Below, piece after piece: positions 13,688 to 22,050 of a DNA stretch of 35,149 nucleotides (positions within the stretch are counted from its first letter, which is position 1; every line of letters begins with the position of its first letter). The position numbers and the translations under genes were made by a program. The notes under the pieces are model-generated. The model saw nothing but the letters and a program-made list of their open reading frames with translations. It did no database searches and was not told the DNA's origin. The stretch lies in the IMG/VR virus record IMGVR_UViG_3300025309_000037, positions 1-35,149 of that record. The stretch is one strand, 5' to 3'. Origin of the DNA: a virus.

Positions 13688-15010
13688 ATGACGTATTCAG
13701 GTCACGCAGATTCAAAAATGATGTTCTATCCAACACAGGAATTTGAGACACATAGATTATTAGGACTTCTTGGTAGGATAGAAATAGATTGGTTAAAGAA
13801 AAACTATCTAAAAGAATATTACACAAAAGAAGGAATATATCAAGAATTAGCAATGAAAGCACTAGATAACAATGTCAGAATAGAAAACGTCTATTACGAT
13901 TATTGGTTGAACACAAATCAATATGATATGATAAAGAAGAATTGTGAATTTAGTTTAGGAAGTAATAATAATTTCCCTATTGTAATCAGCGATTTGTGGG
14001 CAGGAGAGGGAAAGTGGTTAGATTGCTTTTCATCTGTAATGGATCGAAGTCAAAATAGTAATAATTTTATTCAAATTGCTAATGAATTGGAACAAAACAG
14101 ATATAAAATTATCTCAGATAATCCTAATATTTATGATTCATATAATGAAGCATTTGAAACATTAAAGCAAATTCCCAAGCAATCAAGTTCATTATTTTTG
14201 TTCAACCCTCCATATGGTATGGTCAATAAAATTCGCTCAATTCGTTTTTACTTACAAATGACGATTGATCGCCAATTAATATACAACCCCTCAACATCAA
14301 AAGACTACAAAACAGGATATATCGTCTGTGTTATTCGCAAAGATGATTTTCTAGACTCCCTAGACATTCTATCCAAAAACTTTGACATCCTTAAAAACTC
14401 AATCTATAAAACTAATCCAGAAGAATACGCTAAATTCAAACAATACATTTTTATTGCTCGTCTCAAAAGACATCCATATGACTTATCTAATACAATGCAG
14501 GCAATGGATTTCACTAAACAATATAATGAAATAAAAGCAATTATAGAATCAGAGCCAGAATTCAACCTCAGACAATATAATACTTATCAATCAATTAATT
14601 ATCCCTACATCGACTATGACACAGCAAAAGAAAATAATAAATATATTGAAGCACCTACTACTCATATTAGTAAAAATGATTCAATATGGAAATGGGCAAA
14701 AGGAATTACAGAATTAAAAGATTTAGGTGGAGAAAAATTAGTTGTTCCTAAACCATTAAAATTAGGTGAAATCAGTAATCTTCTAGCATCTGGAATGATT
14801 AACGGTGAAATATCATTAGAAGATGGTACTGGTAGACATGTTGCTATTGGTGGAACGAAGAGTATTGAGAAGAAAGAAATAAATAAATATAAGGATGATA
14901 ATGGGGATAATTATACTGAGACAAAGATTATTAAAATGAGTCTTCCCTATTTAAACATTTTGTGCTCTGACAATGGTAAATTAATCATAAAGGAATTAGG
15001 AGGTGAATAA
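13688..15010 (+). CDS. Putative N6-adenine DNA methyltransferase (NPPY motif)
   Basis: 440 residues. SDLWAGEGKWLDCF at 101-114 is a SAM-binding motif I (acidic strand end plus Gly loop), and LFNPPYG with NPPY at 173-176 is the catalytic motif IV of amino-methyltransferases acting on adenine. Between them, ANELEQNRYKII resembles the acidic motif II region. The N-terminal FYPTQEFE matches the YPT-type opening seen in DUF6094-like methyltransferases of mobile elements. It should methylate adenine in DNA, target unknown. ATG 13688 is preferred to TTG 13679. The helicase starts 5 bases after its stop, so the two probably work together, for example in modification or anti-restriction; that role is inferred. 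Confidence 0.75.
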   Translation: MTYSGHADSKMMFYPTQEFETHRLLGLLGRIEIDWLKKNYLKEYYTKEGIYQELAMKALDNNVRIENVYYDYWLNTNQYDMIKKNCEFSLGSNNNFPIVISDLWAGEGKWLDCFSSVMDRSQNSNNFIQIANELEQNRYKIISDNPNIYDSYNEAFETLKQIPKQSSSLFLFNPPYGMVNKIRSIRFYLQMTIDRQLIYNPSTSKDYKTGYIVCVIRKDDFLDSLDILSKNFDILKNSIYKTNPEEYAKFKQYIFIARLKRHPYDLSNTMQAMDFTKQYNEIKAIIESEPEFNLRQYNTYQSINYPYIDYDTAKENNKYIEAPTTHISKNDSIWKWAKGITELKDLGGEKLVVPKPLKLGEISNLLASGMINGEISLEDGTGRHVAIGGTKSIEKKEINKYKDDNGDNYTETKIIKMSLPYLNILCSDNGKLIIKELGGE

Positions 15011-15015
15011 TTAAT

Positions 15016-17595
15016 TTGATTCCATATTTAAGAACTACAGATAAGAATACTATTAATTGCAATGCTGATTTAGTTATTCTTGATTCAGGAGATCCAATAT
15101 TAATCTCTCTATGTGATTTGCATATCAAGAATAGAAAAATATGCTCAGATTTAATCTCTCATTCTTATCATATTACTTTAAGAGATAGAGAAGATATTTT
15201 CTTTGAGCAAACATTATATGGTAGAGAAAATCATTATCGTTATAAATCTGACAAAATGGAAAATGATTTAACTCATACAATTATTTACAATACTAAAATT
15301 AATGATTATTGTATCAATTGGAATAATGAAGATAAGAATGAGATTATCACAAAGTATCTAAGAAATATTCATTATTTGCCTGTGACTGCCGAAATTGTTA
15401 AAATGATTTTAGATAAAGATGATGAAACAAATTCTAAATATAAAAGTAGTTATAGTAATTATGGTTGTGTTGGAGAATGTACTGTTTATACTAATAATCC
15501 AATGTATACTGATTTAAAAGTATATGAAATCAATGTTACTTGGTTTAAACAAAGTTTAAATGCTTTGACATTAGAGGGTTATGAAGAAGATTTTGATTGG
15601 AATGAAATAGATGATATCGAAGGATACATCTTCGCTTTTCTTAGTCAGATTAAGGAAAGATTGAAACAAAATGTTAGAGTTTTGTTTGATCCCAAGAATA
15701 TTAATCAGAAAATGTTTGAAGGAAAGATGAAACCATTTGATGGTCAAGTTCCAATTATTCAAGCAGGGTTAGAGGTTTTGAAAAGAAGCCGGTTTGTTTA
15801 TTTGGCTTGTACTCAGGGGTTTGGGAAGAGTCTCAGTACAGCAAAAATAAATCACTGTCATTTATATCAAAAGAAACAAAACTATGTTACTTTAATTATG
15901 GCTCCTGCAATTACATTATCTCAATGGGAAGAAGAGATTGAAAATAGCATAGGAGATAAAATTAATATTTTTACAATTAAGAAAACTTCTGAATTTATTA
16001 AAATTTATAATAAAACTAATTTGCAATTTGATAGACCAACTTATTTTATTGTTGGAAAAGAGACATTTAAACTTGATGCAAAACGTGTATCTGGAATTAA
16101 TATTAGAACTATGGAAATAAAGCATAAAAAAGAAGTACAGAGTGGTGGTTATTATAGTTATTCAACAATTAAAGAAATAAAAGAGAAAATAACTATAGCC
16201 TGTTGTCCTGATTGCGGTAGACCTTTACAAAATGAATTGAGAAAAAAAGAAGATGTATTCTTTACTGCTAAAGATTTTGAAGGCAATCCTAAGAAATCAA
16301 ATTACAAATGTTCTAATTGTGATGCAGTTTTATGGCAAAGTACATATGATAAAACTAAGAAAAGTAGTTTAATAAGATTTATTAAAACTAAAAATATTCA
16401 TTTTGATTCTGTCGCTATCGATGAAGCACATCAAAATCGTAATGGAGAATCGATTATCGGTAACTCTACAAGGACATTGTTCAATTATGCTAAGAAGATA
16501 TTACTACTTAGCGGTTCCAGTAATTCAGGATATAGTTCGAGTTTTCACAGTTTGTTATTAGGATTAATTCCAAATAAACTCAAAGCAAACGATGTTATGG
16601 AAATGGAAAAATTTATTAAAACTTATGGAACATTAATGGCAGTCTCTAAAAAGAAAGATGGAGAATATTATCGTTCAGGCCGAAGTGAAATTAAAGATAG
16701 TGAATTTAAAGAGATCGAGGGCATAAACCCAATTGCCTACAGTAAATATCTTATAGAGAACTATATATTTGCTACTCTTGACGATCTAGGAAAGGATTTG
16801 CCGGACTTAAATGAAGTCTATGTACCAATTAGCCAAACTCAAGGAATGGAACGCTTAGAGAGGGATTTATGGCATGAAATTAAGTCTGCTAATGCTTTCA
16901 ATGCTAAGATGTATGAGAGTTCGATTGTAGAACATTACATTAACAATCCTTTTAAATGGGATTCTATTCCTATTAATAGAGGAGAAGAAAGTTATAAAGA
17001 AGTTCAACCCAAATGTATTGCTGATTGTATTTTACCAAAAGAGCAGAAATTATTAGATATAATCAAACAAGAAGTTTCAGAAGGTAGAAAATGCTGTATA
17101 TATGTTGACTTCACTGGCGGTGGAGAATATATGCAAGGTGAAACCATTGCAAAAAGAATTGAAGTTTTGTTAACGAAAAACAACATTGAATGTTTTACAT
17201 TGAAGGCATCTGTGGCTACTTATGACAGAAAAGAATTATTAGATAAGAAAAAAGATGATTTTCAAGTATTGATTACGAATGCAAAATTAGTGGAAGTTGG
17301 ATTGAACCTCACATACTTAAGTACATTTTTAGTTTATATGCCCTCTTATCATTATGAAACCATAGTACAGAGCATAAGAAGAGGATATAGGGCGAATAGT
17401 ACATTAGAAAATAGAATTTATCATCTTTATTATGAAAACAGTTGTGAGAATGGAATTATTAAACGCTACCAAAGAAAAATGGCTGAAGCACAAGCAATTG
17501 AAGGTAAATTTGATGCTTGCTTAGAAGACGATGATACTATTCGGACTGCTAGTAAACTTGGCAAGAAGATTAACGAAGGAGTTGGTATAAAGTAA
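15016..17595 (+). CDS. SF2 (SNF2/DEAH-type) helicase with zinc insertion
   Basis: 859 residues. Helicase motif I TQGFGKS at 266-272 (the usual second Gly and Lys kept), motif Ia MAPAITLSQW near 295, motif II DEAH at 469-472, motif III LSGSS at 498-502, and motifs V-VI VEVGLNLTYLSTFLVY and QSIRRGYR (785-792). A CPDC (397-400) and CSNC (432-435) pair forms a zinc ribbon inserted in the first RecA domain. The first 240 residues are a separate, unrecognised domain. It probably translocates on duplex DNA using ATP. TTG 15016 is the start, after GGAGGTGAATAATTAAT. Genes of this type next to an NPPY methyltransferase occur on mobile elements; a joint DNA-modification or anti-restriction role is inference. 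Confidence 0.8.
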   Translation: MIPYLRTTDKNTINCNADLVILDSGDPILISLCDLHIKNRKICSDLISHSYHITLRDREDIFFEQTLYGRENHYRYKSDKMENDLTHTIIYNTKINDYCINWNNEDKNEIITKYLRNIHYLPVTAEIVKMILDKDDETNSKYKSSYSNYGCVGECTVYTNNPMYTDLKVYEINVTWFKQSLNALTLEGYEEDFDWNEIDDIEGYIFAFLSQIKERLKQNVRVLFDPKNINQKMFEGKMKPFDGQVPIIQAGLEVLKRSRFVYLACTQGFGKSLSTAKINHCHLYQKKQNYVTLIMAPAITLSQWEEEIENSIGDKINIFTIKKTSEFIKIYNKTNLQFDRPTYFIVGKETFKLDAKRVSGINIRTMEIKHKKEVQSGGYYSYSTIKEIKEKITIACCPDCGRPLQNELRKKEDVFFTAKDFEGNPKKSNYKCSNCDAVLWQSTYDKTKKSSLIRFIKTKNIHFDSVAIDEAHQNRNGESIIGNSTRTLFNYAKKILLLSGSSNSGYSSSFHSLLLGLIPNKLKANDVMEMEKFIKTYGTLMAVSKKKDGEYYRSGRSEIKDSEFKEIEGINPIAYSKYLIENYIFATLDDLGKDLPDLNEVYVPISQTQGMERLERDLWHEIKSANAFNAKMYESSIVEHYINNPFKWDSIPINRGEESYKEVQPKCIADCILPKEQKLLDIIKQEVSEGRKCCIYVDFTGGGEYMQGETIAKRIEVLLTKNNIECFTLKASVATYDRKELLDKKKDDFQVLITNAKLVEVGLNLTYLSTFLVYMPSYHYETIVQSIRRGYRANSTLENRIYHLYYENSCENGIIKRYQRKMAEAQAIEGKFDACLEDDDTIRTASKLGKKINEGVGIK

Positions 17596-17635
17596 GAAAT
17601 AAAATATTGACATTATATTATGCCCATGTTATAAT
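17589..17635 (+). promoter_or_regulatory. Promoter P3
   Basis: Upstream element AAAGTAAGAAATAAAAT at 17589-17605, TTGACA at 17607-17612, 17-base spacer, TATAAT at 17630-17635 with TGT before it. The upstream element contains the helicase stop codon (17593-17595), so the promoter overlaps that gene. It drives the small-gene block from 17709. The leader of about 65 bases contains a TTTTCTAGAAAA palindrome at 17680-17691 of unknown meaning. Confidence 0.85.
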
Positions 17636-17708
17636 AAATATATACTAAGTACATAAATAAAATTCCAAGCAAATATTTCTTTTCTAGAAAATGGTAAGGA
17701 GGTGAAAA

Positions 17709-17957
17709 ATGGATACAATCAAATTACAGGATAATCACAGAAAAGCTTTAAGTAGTAAAATTACCAAAGCCATTAATGCTATACCAGATGAAACAATTCA
17801 AGAAATATTCCTAGATTATATTGCAAATGAGATTGACAATTTATATTCAGAAAGTAATTTTCAAGATATTGTAGAGTCTCAGTTAAGAGAAATTATTAGA
17901 AATATGTTTATTGAAAAAGGGTTATTAAAAGCAGTTAATATTGAGGAGAGTGTTTAA
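17709..17957 (+). CDS. Hypothetical protein, 82 aa
   Basis: ATG 17709 after AAGGAGGTGAAAA. All-helical and acidic (NHRKALSSKITKAINAI, ETIQEIFLDYIANEIDNLY, IVESQLREIIRNMFIEKG). First gene behind P3. No family recognised. The next gene starts two bases after the stop. Confidence 0.8.
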   Translation: MDTIKLQDNHRKALSSKITKAINAIPDETIQEIFLDYIANEIDNLYSESNFQDIVESQLREIIRNMFIEKGLLKAVNIEESV

Positions 17958-17958
17958 T

Positions 17959-18249
17959 TTGATTTCTAAGAAACAATATTGTGAATTAGTTATCGAAGAT
18001 TTTTGCAATAGCGAAGAAATAAATAGAGAAGAATTAAAAGAAGGTGATATTTATAAAAGTTCATGTTTAGGTATTGCTATGGAGTATCTAGGGTTAATTA
18101 AAGATCCAAGTAATCTTGAATATATCTCAACTAGAGCAGGAATTGCAGATACTTATGTTAATGCAGACGAAAGAGTTATTAATATGTTAACAGTTAGAGA
18201 TATGTTGAGTTTATTGCCTGATGAAGTGGAAAATCAATGGGAATGGTAA
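17959..18249 (+). CDS. Hypothetical protein, 96 aa
   Basis: TTG 17959 after TGAGGAGAGTGTTTAAT; the in-frame TTG 17941 precedes that site and is rejected. Helical protein with MISKKQYCELVIEDFCN and CLGIAMEYLGLI segments and an acidic, Trp-rich end (EVENQWEW). Function unknown. Translationally coupled to the preceding gene by position. Confidence 0.75.
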   Translation: MISKKQYCELVIEDFCNSEEINREELKEGDIYKSSCLGIAMEYLGLIKDPSNLEYISTRAGIADTYVNADERVINMLTVRDMLSLLPDEVENQWEW

Positions 18250-18290
18250 TTTATTTAATAGTCGATTTTAATAGAGAGGGGGAAAAATAA

Positions 18291-18569
18291 ATGAAATTTC
18301 AAGATGAATTAATTAAAATCTTTGATGAATGTACTGCAGAAATATTTGAGGGAGAAACCTTAGACGAAGATGATAAATTAGATTTTGAACTAATAAGAGA
18401 AACCGTAATAGCAGGGTTAGCCAAAGAGGTAGTTTCCGAAGAAGATAAGGAGTTTGTATTGAGTAATTTAGATTTATATAAACGACTATTTAAAGCCGTA
18501 TTAACAGATGGTGAAAAAGAAATAAAGATGGTTTTGGTTGAAATGTTAAAACGTAAAAGACAAATATAA
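18291..18569 (+). CDS. Hypothetical protein, 92 aa
   Basis: ATG 18291 after AGAGGGGGAAAAATAA. Strongly acidic, helical (FQDELIKIFDECTAEIFEGETLDEDD, then EEDKEFVLSNLDLYKRLFKAVL) with a basic C-terminal tip (KRKRQI). Acidic small proteins of this kind in phages sometimes mimic DNA, but nothing specific supports it here. Confidence 0.75.
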   Translation: MKFQDELIKIFDECTAEIFEGETLDEDDKLDFELIRETVIAGLAKEVVSEEDKEFVLSNLDLYKRLFKAVLTDGEKEIKMVLVEMLKRKRQI

Positions 18570-18597
18570 AAATTGATTCGAGGGACAAATAAATTAA

Positions 18598-18936
18598 ATG
18601 GAAGAAGGTAAAAATTTAATGGAAATAAAACAAAGCATTTTTGATCAAGGAGTAAATATCAATGGGAAATTATGTGCATTTAAAATCGAAACATATGAAA
18701 CTAGACATAAATTAGATGGAGTATATGGGGTTTCTGGAGCAGAAAGAAGCAAAGAAGATGAATACATAAAAACAAACACATCTAGAATTTTAGGATATTT
18801 TAATGAGGAAACAGGAGTTATTAAAACTGTTGGTGTGTATGGATCTGAATACAATATAAAAAATTCTGATAGGTTAAAAGTATTAAATGTCAAAATAATT
18901 GATCAAGGGAAGTTATTACAAGACATAGTATTTTAG
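18598..18936 (+). CDS. Hypothetical protein, 105 or 112 aa
   Basis: Two starts are possible: ATG 18598, distant from GAGGG upstream, or ATG 18619, preceded by AGAAGGTAAAAATTTA. The seven extra residues (MEEGKNL) carry no clue, and 18619 may be the better choice. The protein is probably beta-rich: GKLCAFKIETYETRHKLDG, ILGYFNEETGVIKTVGVYGSEYNI, LKVLNVKII. Function unknown. Confidence 0.7.
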   Translation: MEEGKNLMEIKQSIFDQGVNINGKLCAFKIETYETRHKLDGVYGVSGAERSKEDEYIKTNTSRILGYFNEETGVIKTVGVYGSEYNIKNSDRLKVLNVKIIDQGKLLQDIVF

Positions 18937-18989
18937 TCTCCATCGAAAATTCCATTTTAAGTTATAAACATGAAAGAAGGAGATAATTT

Positions 18990-19361
18990 ATGAAAATTGA
19001 AATACCAATATCTCATCAATCTCAAAAACAAATAAACTATCTTACCAAAAACTACACCGAAACAAAAGAAGTCCCTGAGAAAATTAATGGTAGAACGCTA
19101 ATTCATATTTACCCAAAAGAAGATACTATTGAAGATGGAACAGATGATTCTCGTGGTTTTGTAGATGCTCTTAATTGCGAAATACATATTTACAATACTG
19201 ACAATATGACAGTGTTTAAAACAAAAAGACATGACCAAATAGAAATGAGAGTACCTTGTAATGTTAGGATATTTAAAGATTTGAGTACAATGCTAATTAT
19301 TGATACTCCTGTGACGTTTGGAATATATCAATCATTAGAGGTTAGGAAAGTATTAGTATAA
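18990..19361 (+). CDS. Hypothetical protein, 123 aa
   Basis: ATG 18990 after AGAAGGAGATAATTT. Probably all-beta; segments include RTLIHIYPKEDTIEDGTDDS, DALNCEIHIYNTDNMTVF and MLIIDTPVTFGIYQSLEVRKVL. No recognised domain. Placed mid-operon behind P3 with 40-50 base gaps on either side. Confidence 0.75.
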   Translation: MKIEIPISHQSQKQINYLTKNYTETKEVPEKINGRTLIHIYPKEDTIEDGTDDSRGFVDALNCEIHIYNTDNMTVFKTKRHDQIEMRVPCNVRIFKDLSTMLIIDTPVTFGIYQSLEVRKVLV

Positions 19362-19402
19362 AAACAGCATATAATTAGAATTTTAGAGGAGGAAAACAAT
19401 TA

Positions 19403-19735
19403 ATGAAATGCGAATCATGTTTACTTCGAGGAGAAAATGAAAATATAGAAGATTTTACTTTACAACTAAATGTAACAGAGCATCACTATCAAAAATTCAA
19501 TATCAAAGACGATGGGACTTTAGAATACATAGACTCAGATGCAGATCAAACAATATATCTAGAATGTCCTTTATGTGGTACAAAATATGATTTAGATGTG
19601 GATTATCAAAACTTTAACTTACAATTGGAGGAACGACACGTTATCACAAGATTGGATTTTGCAGGAAATTATAAAGATGTAAATCCAATTGTAAATATTA
19701 ATGATTATAAAATTATTGAGAGGAAAGGTAGTTAA
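19403..19735 (+). CDS. Hypothetical zinc-ribbon protein, 110 aa
   Basis: ATG 19403 after GAGGAGGAAAACAATTA. CESC at residues 3-6 and CPLCG near 55 bracket a strand-rich insert of about 48 residues, giving a split zinc ribbon. The remainder is acidic (DLDVDYQNFNLQLEERHV). The stop is two bases before the next ATG. Function unknown. Confidence 0.75.
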   Translation: MKCESCLLRGENENIEDFTLQLNVTEHHYQKFNIKDDGTLEYIDSDADQTIYLECPLCGTKYDLDVDYQNFNLQLEERHVITRLDFAGNYKDVNPIVNINDYKIIERKGS

Positions 19736-19737
19736 TT

Positions 19738-20055
19738 ATGGAAATATTAACTCTACACGATCACGTATATGACACTTACACAAATAAAGTCAAAGGTAAT
19801 AAATTACTTTCATATGAGATGGTGCAGAAAAAACTTACCAGAAACTATCATCTATCCAAAAAAGTAAAATTAGGTTCACAAGAATTATGTCTCTACGGAT
19901 GCTTAACTTTCCTAGTAAGTGAAAATTGTGTCTTATGGATTAAGAATTACATAGGTACAGATACTTCATGGTTCATTAAAGATATGAAGAAATATGAGAA
20001 ACTAAATGAGCAATTAGGCATTGACAATAATGCAAAAGAATTAAAGTTTGACTAA
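19738..20055 (+). CDS. Hypothetical protein, 105 aa
   Basis: ATG 19738 after GAGAGGAAAGGTAGTTA, inside the end of the preceding gene. Mixed alpha/beta with a basic N-terminal half (YEMVQKKLTRNYHLSKKVKLG) and a hydrophobic middle (CLYGCLTFLVSENCVLWIKNYIG). The latter is too short and Cys/Asn-broken for a confident membrane span. Function unknown. Confidence 0.75.
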   Translation: MEILTLHDHVYDTYTNKVKGNKLLSYEMVQKKLTRNYHLSKKVKLGSQELCLYGCLTFLVSENCVLWIKNYIGTDTSWFIKDMKKYEKLNEQLGIDNNAKELKFD

Positions 20056-20093
20056 ATGCTAAAATAAATATATAATGAAAGGGAGGTTGGATA

Positions 20094-20222
20094 ATTAGAT
20101 TGGCTGAAAAGATCATTGCATATCTTAAACAAGAAGCAGATAAGGAAGTTGCAAGAAAAACTAAAGATATTAATTTTTATTTTAGTAAATGTTATTATAA
20201 GCACAATTTAAGGCGTAGGTAA
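20094..20222 (+). CDS. Small basic protein, about 40 aa, ATT or TTG start
   Basis: The frame encodes LAEKIIAYLKQEADKEVARK followed by a basic, Tyr-rich end (CYYKHNLRRR), a single amphipathic helix plus tail. GGGAGG lies at 20081-20086. TTG 20100 is 13 bases away, which is long; ATT 20094 has a normal 7-base gap and the same frame. It may therefore be another gene with an ATT start. Function unknown. Confidence 0.5.
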   Translation: MRLAEKIIAYLKQEADKEVARKTKDINFYFSKCYYKHNLRRR

Positions 20223-20261
20223 TACATATGGTTATTTTGATTAGAAAGGAGAAATAAATAT

Positions 20262-20453
20262 ATGTCAGAGACTATTGGACTAATTGGATTCTTACTGGCA
20301 TTTGGAATGATTTCAGGAATGTCTGGTGGATGGATAATTGCATCATCATTAAAGAAAGTAGCAAAAGAATGGAAGCCTATTTTTGAGAAGTTGGTAGGTG
20401 AAGATACCATAGAAATTAAGATTTTAAGTGGAAAGGAGTGTTATTGTGGATAA
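20262..20453 (+). CDS. Small single-span membrane protein, 63 aa
   Basis: ATG 20262 after AGAAAGGAGAAATAAATAT. The first 30 residues are a Gly-rich hydrophobic span (IGLIGFLLAFGMISGMSGGWIIASS), then a basic amphipathic segment (LKKVAKEWKPIFEKL) and a short tail with two Cys. It is predicted to insert with the C-terminus in the cytoplasm by the positive-inside rule. Its 3' end overlaps the next gene by 8 bases. Function unknown. Confidence 0.75.
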   Translation: MSETIGLIGFLLAFGMISGMSGGWIIASSLKKVAKEWKPIFEKLVGEDTIEIKILSGKECYCG

Positions 20454-20580
20454 AACTTATATCATAAAATTTAAAAACATAAATAAAGATTATAAAGATG
20501 ACGCAGAAGGAAATTTAGAAGCATTATTTTCAGATGTGGTAGATTTTGCAGAAAGTTTTGAAATAGAAGAAGTTGAGTAA
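20446..20580 (+). CDS. Hypothetical protein, 44 aa
   Basis: GTG 20446 with GGAAAGGAGTGTTATT before it, overlapping the upstream stop by eight bases. Product starts MDKTYIIKFKNINKDYKDD and ends in an acidic helix (LFSDVVDFAESFEIEEVE). Accepted for its good ribosome binding site and coupling. Function unknown. Confidence 0.65.
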   Translation: MDKTYIIKFKNINKDYKDDAEGNLEALFSDVVDFAESFEIEEVE

Positions 20581-20629
20581 TAAAAATATCCAACAAATAG
20601 AACAGTTATTTTATTTAAGGAGGTGAACT

Positions 20630-20794
20630 ATGGACGAAGATTTTATTAAAAATTTGAAAATTTTTATGGAAGATTATGAAAAACTAAATAAATTTTGCAA
20701 GGAAATGTTTAATGATAAACTAATATCAGACAAAGTTAAAAATATGTATTCTGAAAAATATAATGCACTCAATATTCATAGAATTGGTAAATAA
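20630..20794 (+). CDS. Hypothetical protein, 54 aa
   Basis: ATG 20630 after TAAGGAGGTGAACT, an ideal ribosome binding site. Helical throughout (FIKNLKIFMEDYEKLNKFCKEM, SDKVKNMYSEKYNAL). Function unknown. Confidence 0.7.
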   Translation: MDEDFIKNLKIFMEDYEKLNKFCKEMFNDKLISDKVKNMYSEKYNALNIHRIGK

Positions 20795-20814
20795 TTAAGG
20801 AGGTGAAAAATATA

Positions 20815-20976
20815 ATGGAATCAACATCACGCATTAAGATTAATGAGTATAAAAATAATCCTAAATCAGCAATTGAACAATTAGAGTTTTGTGAATATGA
20901 ATGCGAAGGTGGAATAATGGTCAATAATGTTGCATTTATTGCTTTGAAAGAATTGGTTATGGAGGATGATAGGTAA
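20815..20976 (+). CDS. Small conserved phage protein, 53 aa
   Basis: ATG 20815 after TAAGGAGGTGAAAAATATA. The product reads MESTSRIKINEYKNNP, then AIEQLEFCEYECEGG and NNVAFIALKEL. The C-x3-C-EGG core followed by a hydrophobic helix is, to my memory, recurrent in small Firmicute phage proteins of unknown role. The stop is immediately followed by the ATG of the next (broken) gene. Confidence 0.7.
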   Translation: MESTSRIKINEYKNNPKSAIEQLEFCEYECEGGIMVNNVAFIALKELVMEDDR

Positions 20977-21188
20977 ATGAATATAGTAATTAATGAGAAA
21001 AAGAACTTTGAAATACCAAAAACACCTTTTATTATTTCTGTGGACAATAAAGACTTTAGTTAGTTACAAGAAAAGAAAATAAAGATGGAAATAATTTCTT
21101 CTTAACTGATTTCTATAAAGGTTATACATGGTCTAGTGATTTATATACATTTGATTTTCTTGAAGAAAAATTAAAAAGTAAAGAATGA
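20977..21188 (+). pseudogene. Small gene with a -1 frame break
   Basis: ATG 20977, directly behind the preceding stop, reads MNIVINEKKNFEIPKTPFII then SVDNKDFS and stops at TAG 21061-21063. From 21063 the frame one base back is open and protein-like: VTRKENKDGNNFFLTDFYKG, then YTWSSDLYTFDFLEEKLKSKE to TGA 21186-21188. The pieces join naturally if one T is restored in TTTAGTTAG (giving ...KDFSLVTRKEN...). The second part has no start or ribosome binding site. Decay or a homopolymer sequencing error are both possible. The joined product would be about 70 residues. Confidence 0.6.
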
Positions 21189-21241
21189 TTAATTATTGAA
21201 TCAACTTTAACTATTGAAAATAATTAAAGGAGGTGACAGTC

Positions 21242-21418
21242 ATAAGAAAAGTAAGATTTTTAAAAGATTTCAATTCATTCAAGAAAGACACTTATCGAGT
21301 TATTATGGAAGAAACTGCATTGCATTATCGCATTCAAGTTAATTTGTATAGTGATGAGTTATATTGGATTCATAAGGAAGATTGTGGATATTTGTTTATG
21401 GTTGTAGAGAGGAGTTAG
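21242..21418 (+). CDS. Hypothetical protein, about 58 aa, ATA start
   Basis: A strong ribosome binding site, AAAGGAGGTGA at 21226-21236, is followed after 8 bases by ATA 21242, in frame with RKVRFLKDFNSFKKDTYRVIMEE. The GTG at 21233 lies within the ribosome binding site and cannot be the start that site serves. No ATG or TTG is near. Product beta-rich, basic at the N-terminus, ending DELYWIHKEDCGYLFMVVER, like small barrel proteins of phages. Function unknown. Confidence 0.65.
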   Translation: MRKVRFLKDFNSFKKDTYRVIMEETALHYRIQVNLYSDELYWIHKEDCGYLFMVVERS

Positions 21419-21423
21419 GAATA

Positions 21424-21612
21424 TTGTTAAACACAACAGAGTTAAATGAAATCAATACATATTTGACATATTTAGCATTAGGTATTGAAGATAATGGATT
21501 ATCAAAAGAACAAAATAAAGAAATTGAGCATTTAAGTAATAGGTGTGCAGATGTTATTGATGAAATTATTGAATATAAAGAAAATAAAATGAAAGTAGGA
21601 ATATTAAAATGA
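21424..21612 (+). CDS. Hypothetical protein, 62 aa
   Basis: TTG 21424 after GAGAGGAGTTAGGAATA; the ATG at 21382 in the same frame lies inside the preceding gene and before the ribosome binding site. Product helical (TTELNEINTYLTYLALGIED, EIEHLSNRCADVIDEIIEY). Overlaps the next ATG by four bases. Function unknown. Confidence 0.7.
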   Translation: MLNTTELNEINTYLTYLALGIEDNGLSKEQNKEIEHLSNRCADVIDEIIEYKENKMKVGILK

Positions 21613-22037
21613 AAAAATCACAATTAAATAGTTCAATGCTTTTTAAAATGAGAAATGGAGTATTATTTGCTTTATTGAGTGACATCGAAGGTGATCTTAT
21701 ATTTTATGATAAAATTGACATTGAGGAAGGATATAGTGGTGATGGAATATTATTAGATGATTTTGATGATGATTTATCTCCAGATGACGATGATTTTGAC
21801 ATTATAGCAATTAAACAACTTAGTAGTTGTGTGAAGGTTATTTCAAATGTTTTAGGAAATAATGAACCTGAAGAATGGGATTGGGTAGAGGAAGTTGAGA
21901 AAGATGTAGAAGAAGAGCCAAAAGTTGAAAACACTGTTCAAAATATTACAATTAATATCACAATTGATTCAAAAATGGATATTAATGATTTTGTGAATGA
22001 ATTATCATCAAAAATGAAGAATATTAGCAATTATTAG
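21609..22037 (+). CDS. Acidic hypothetical protein, 142 aa
   Basis: ATG 21609 overlaps the upstream stop (ATGA). A first segment with strand character (MLFKMRNGVLFALLSDIEGDLIFYDKI) leads into a very acidic stretch (LLDDFDDDLSPDDDDFDII, residues 49-67), a helix, a second acidic run (EEVEKDVEEEP), and a C-terminal strand-helix unit (ITINITIDSKMDINDFVNEL). The acid-rich parts could mimic nucleic acid or bind cations; no evidence decides. Last gene of the P3 block. Confidence 0.75.
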   Translation: MKKSQLNSSMLFKMRNGVLFALLSDIEGDLIFYDKIDIEEGYSGDGILLDDFDDDLSPDDDDFDIIAIKQLSSCVKVISNVLGNNEPEEWDWVEEVEKDVEEEPKVENTVQNITINITIDSKMDINDFVNELSSKMKNISNY

Positions 22038-22050
22038 ACCCTCAAGAAAT

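Noticed and set aside
1665-21065. Programmed -1 ribosomal frameshifting at the three frame breaks
   Set aside because: None of the three sites has an in-frame X-XXY-YYZ heptamer, and the genes are small unrelated proteins.
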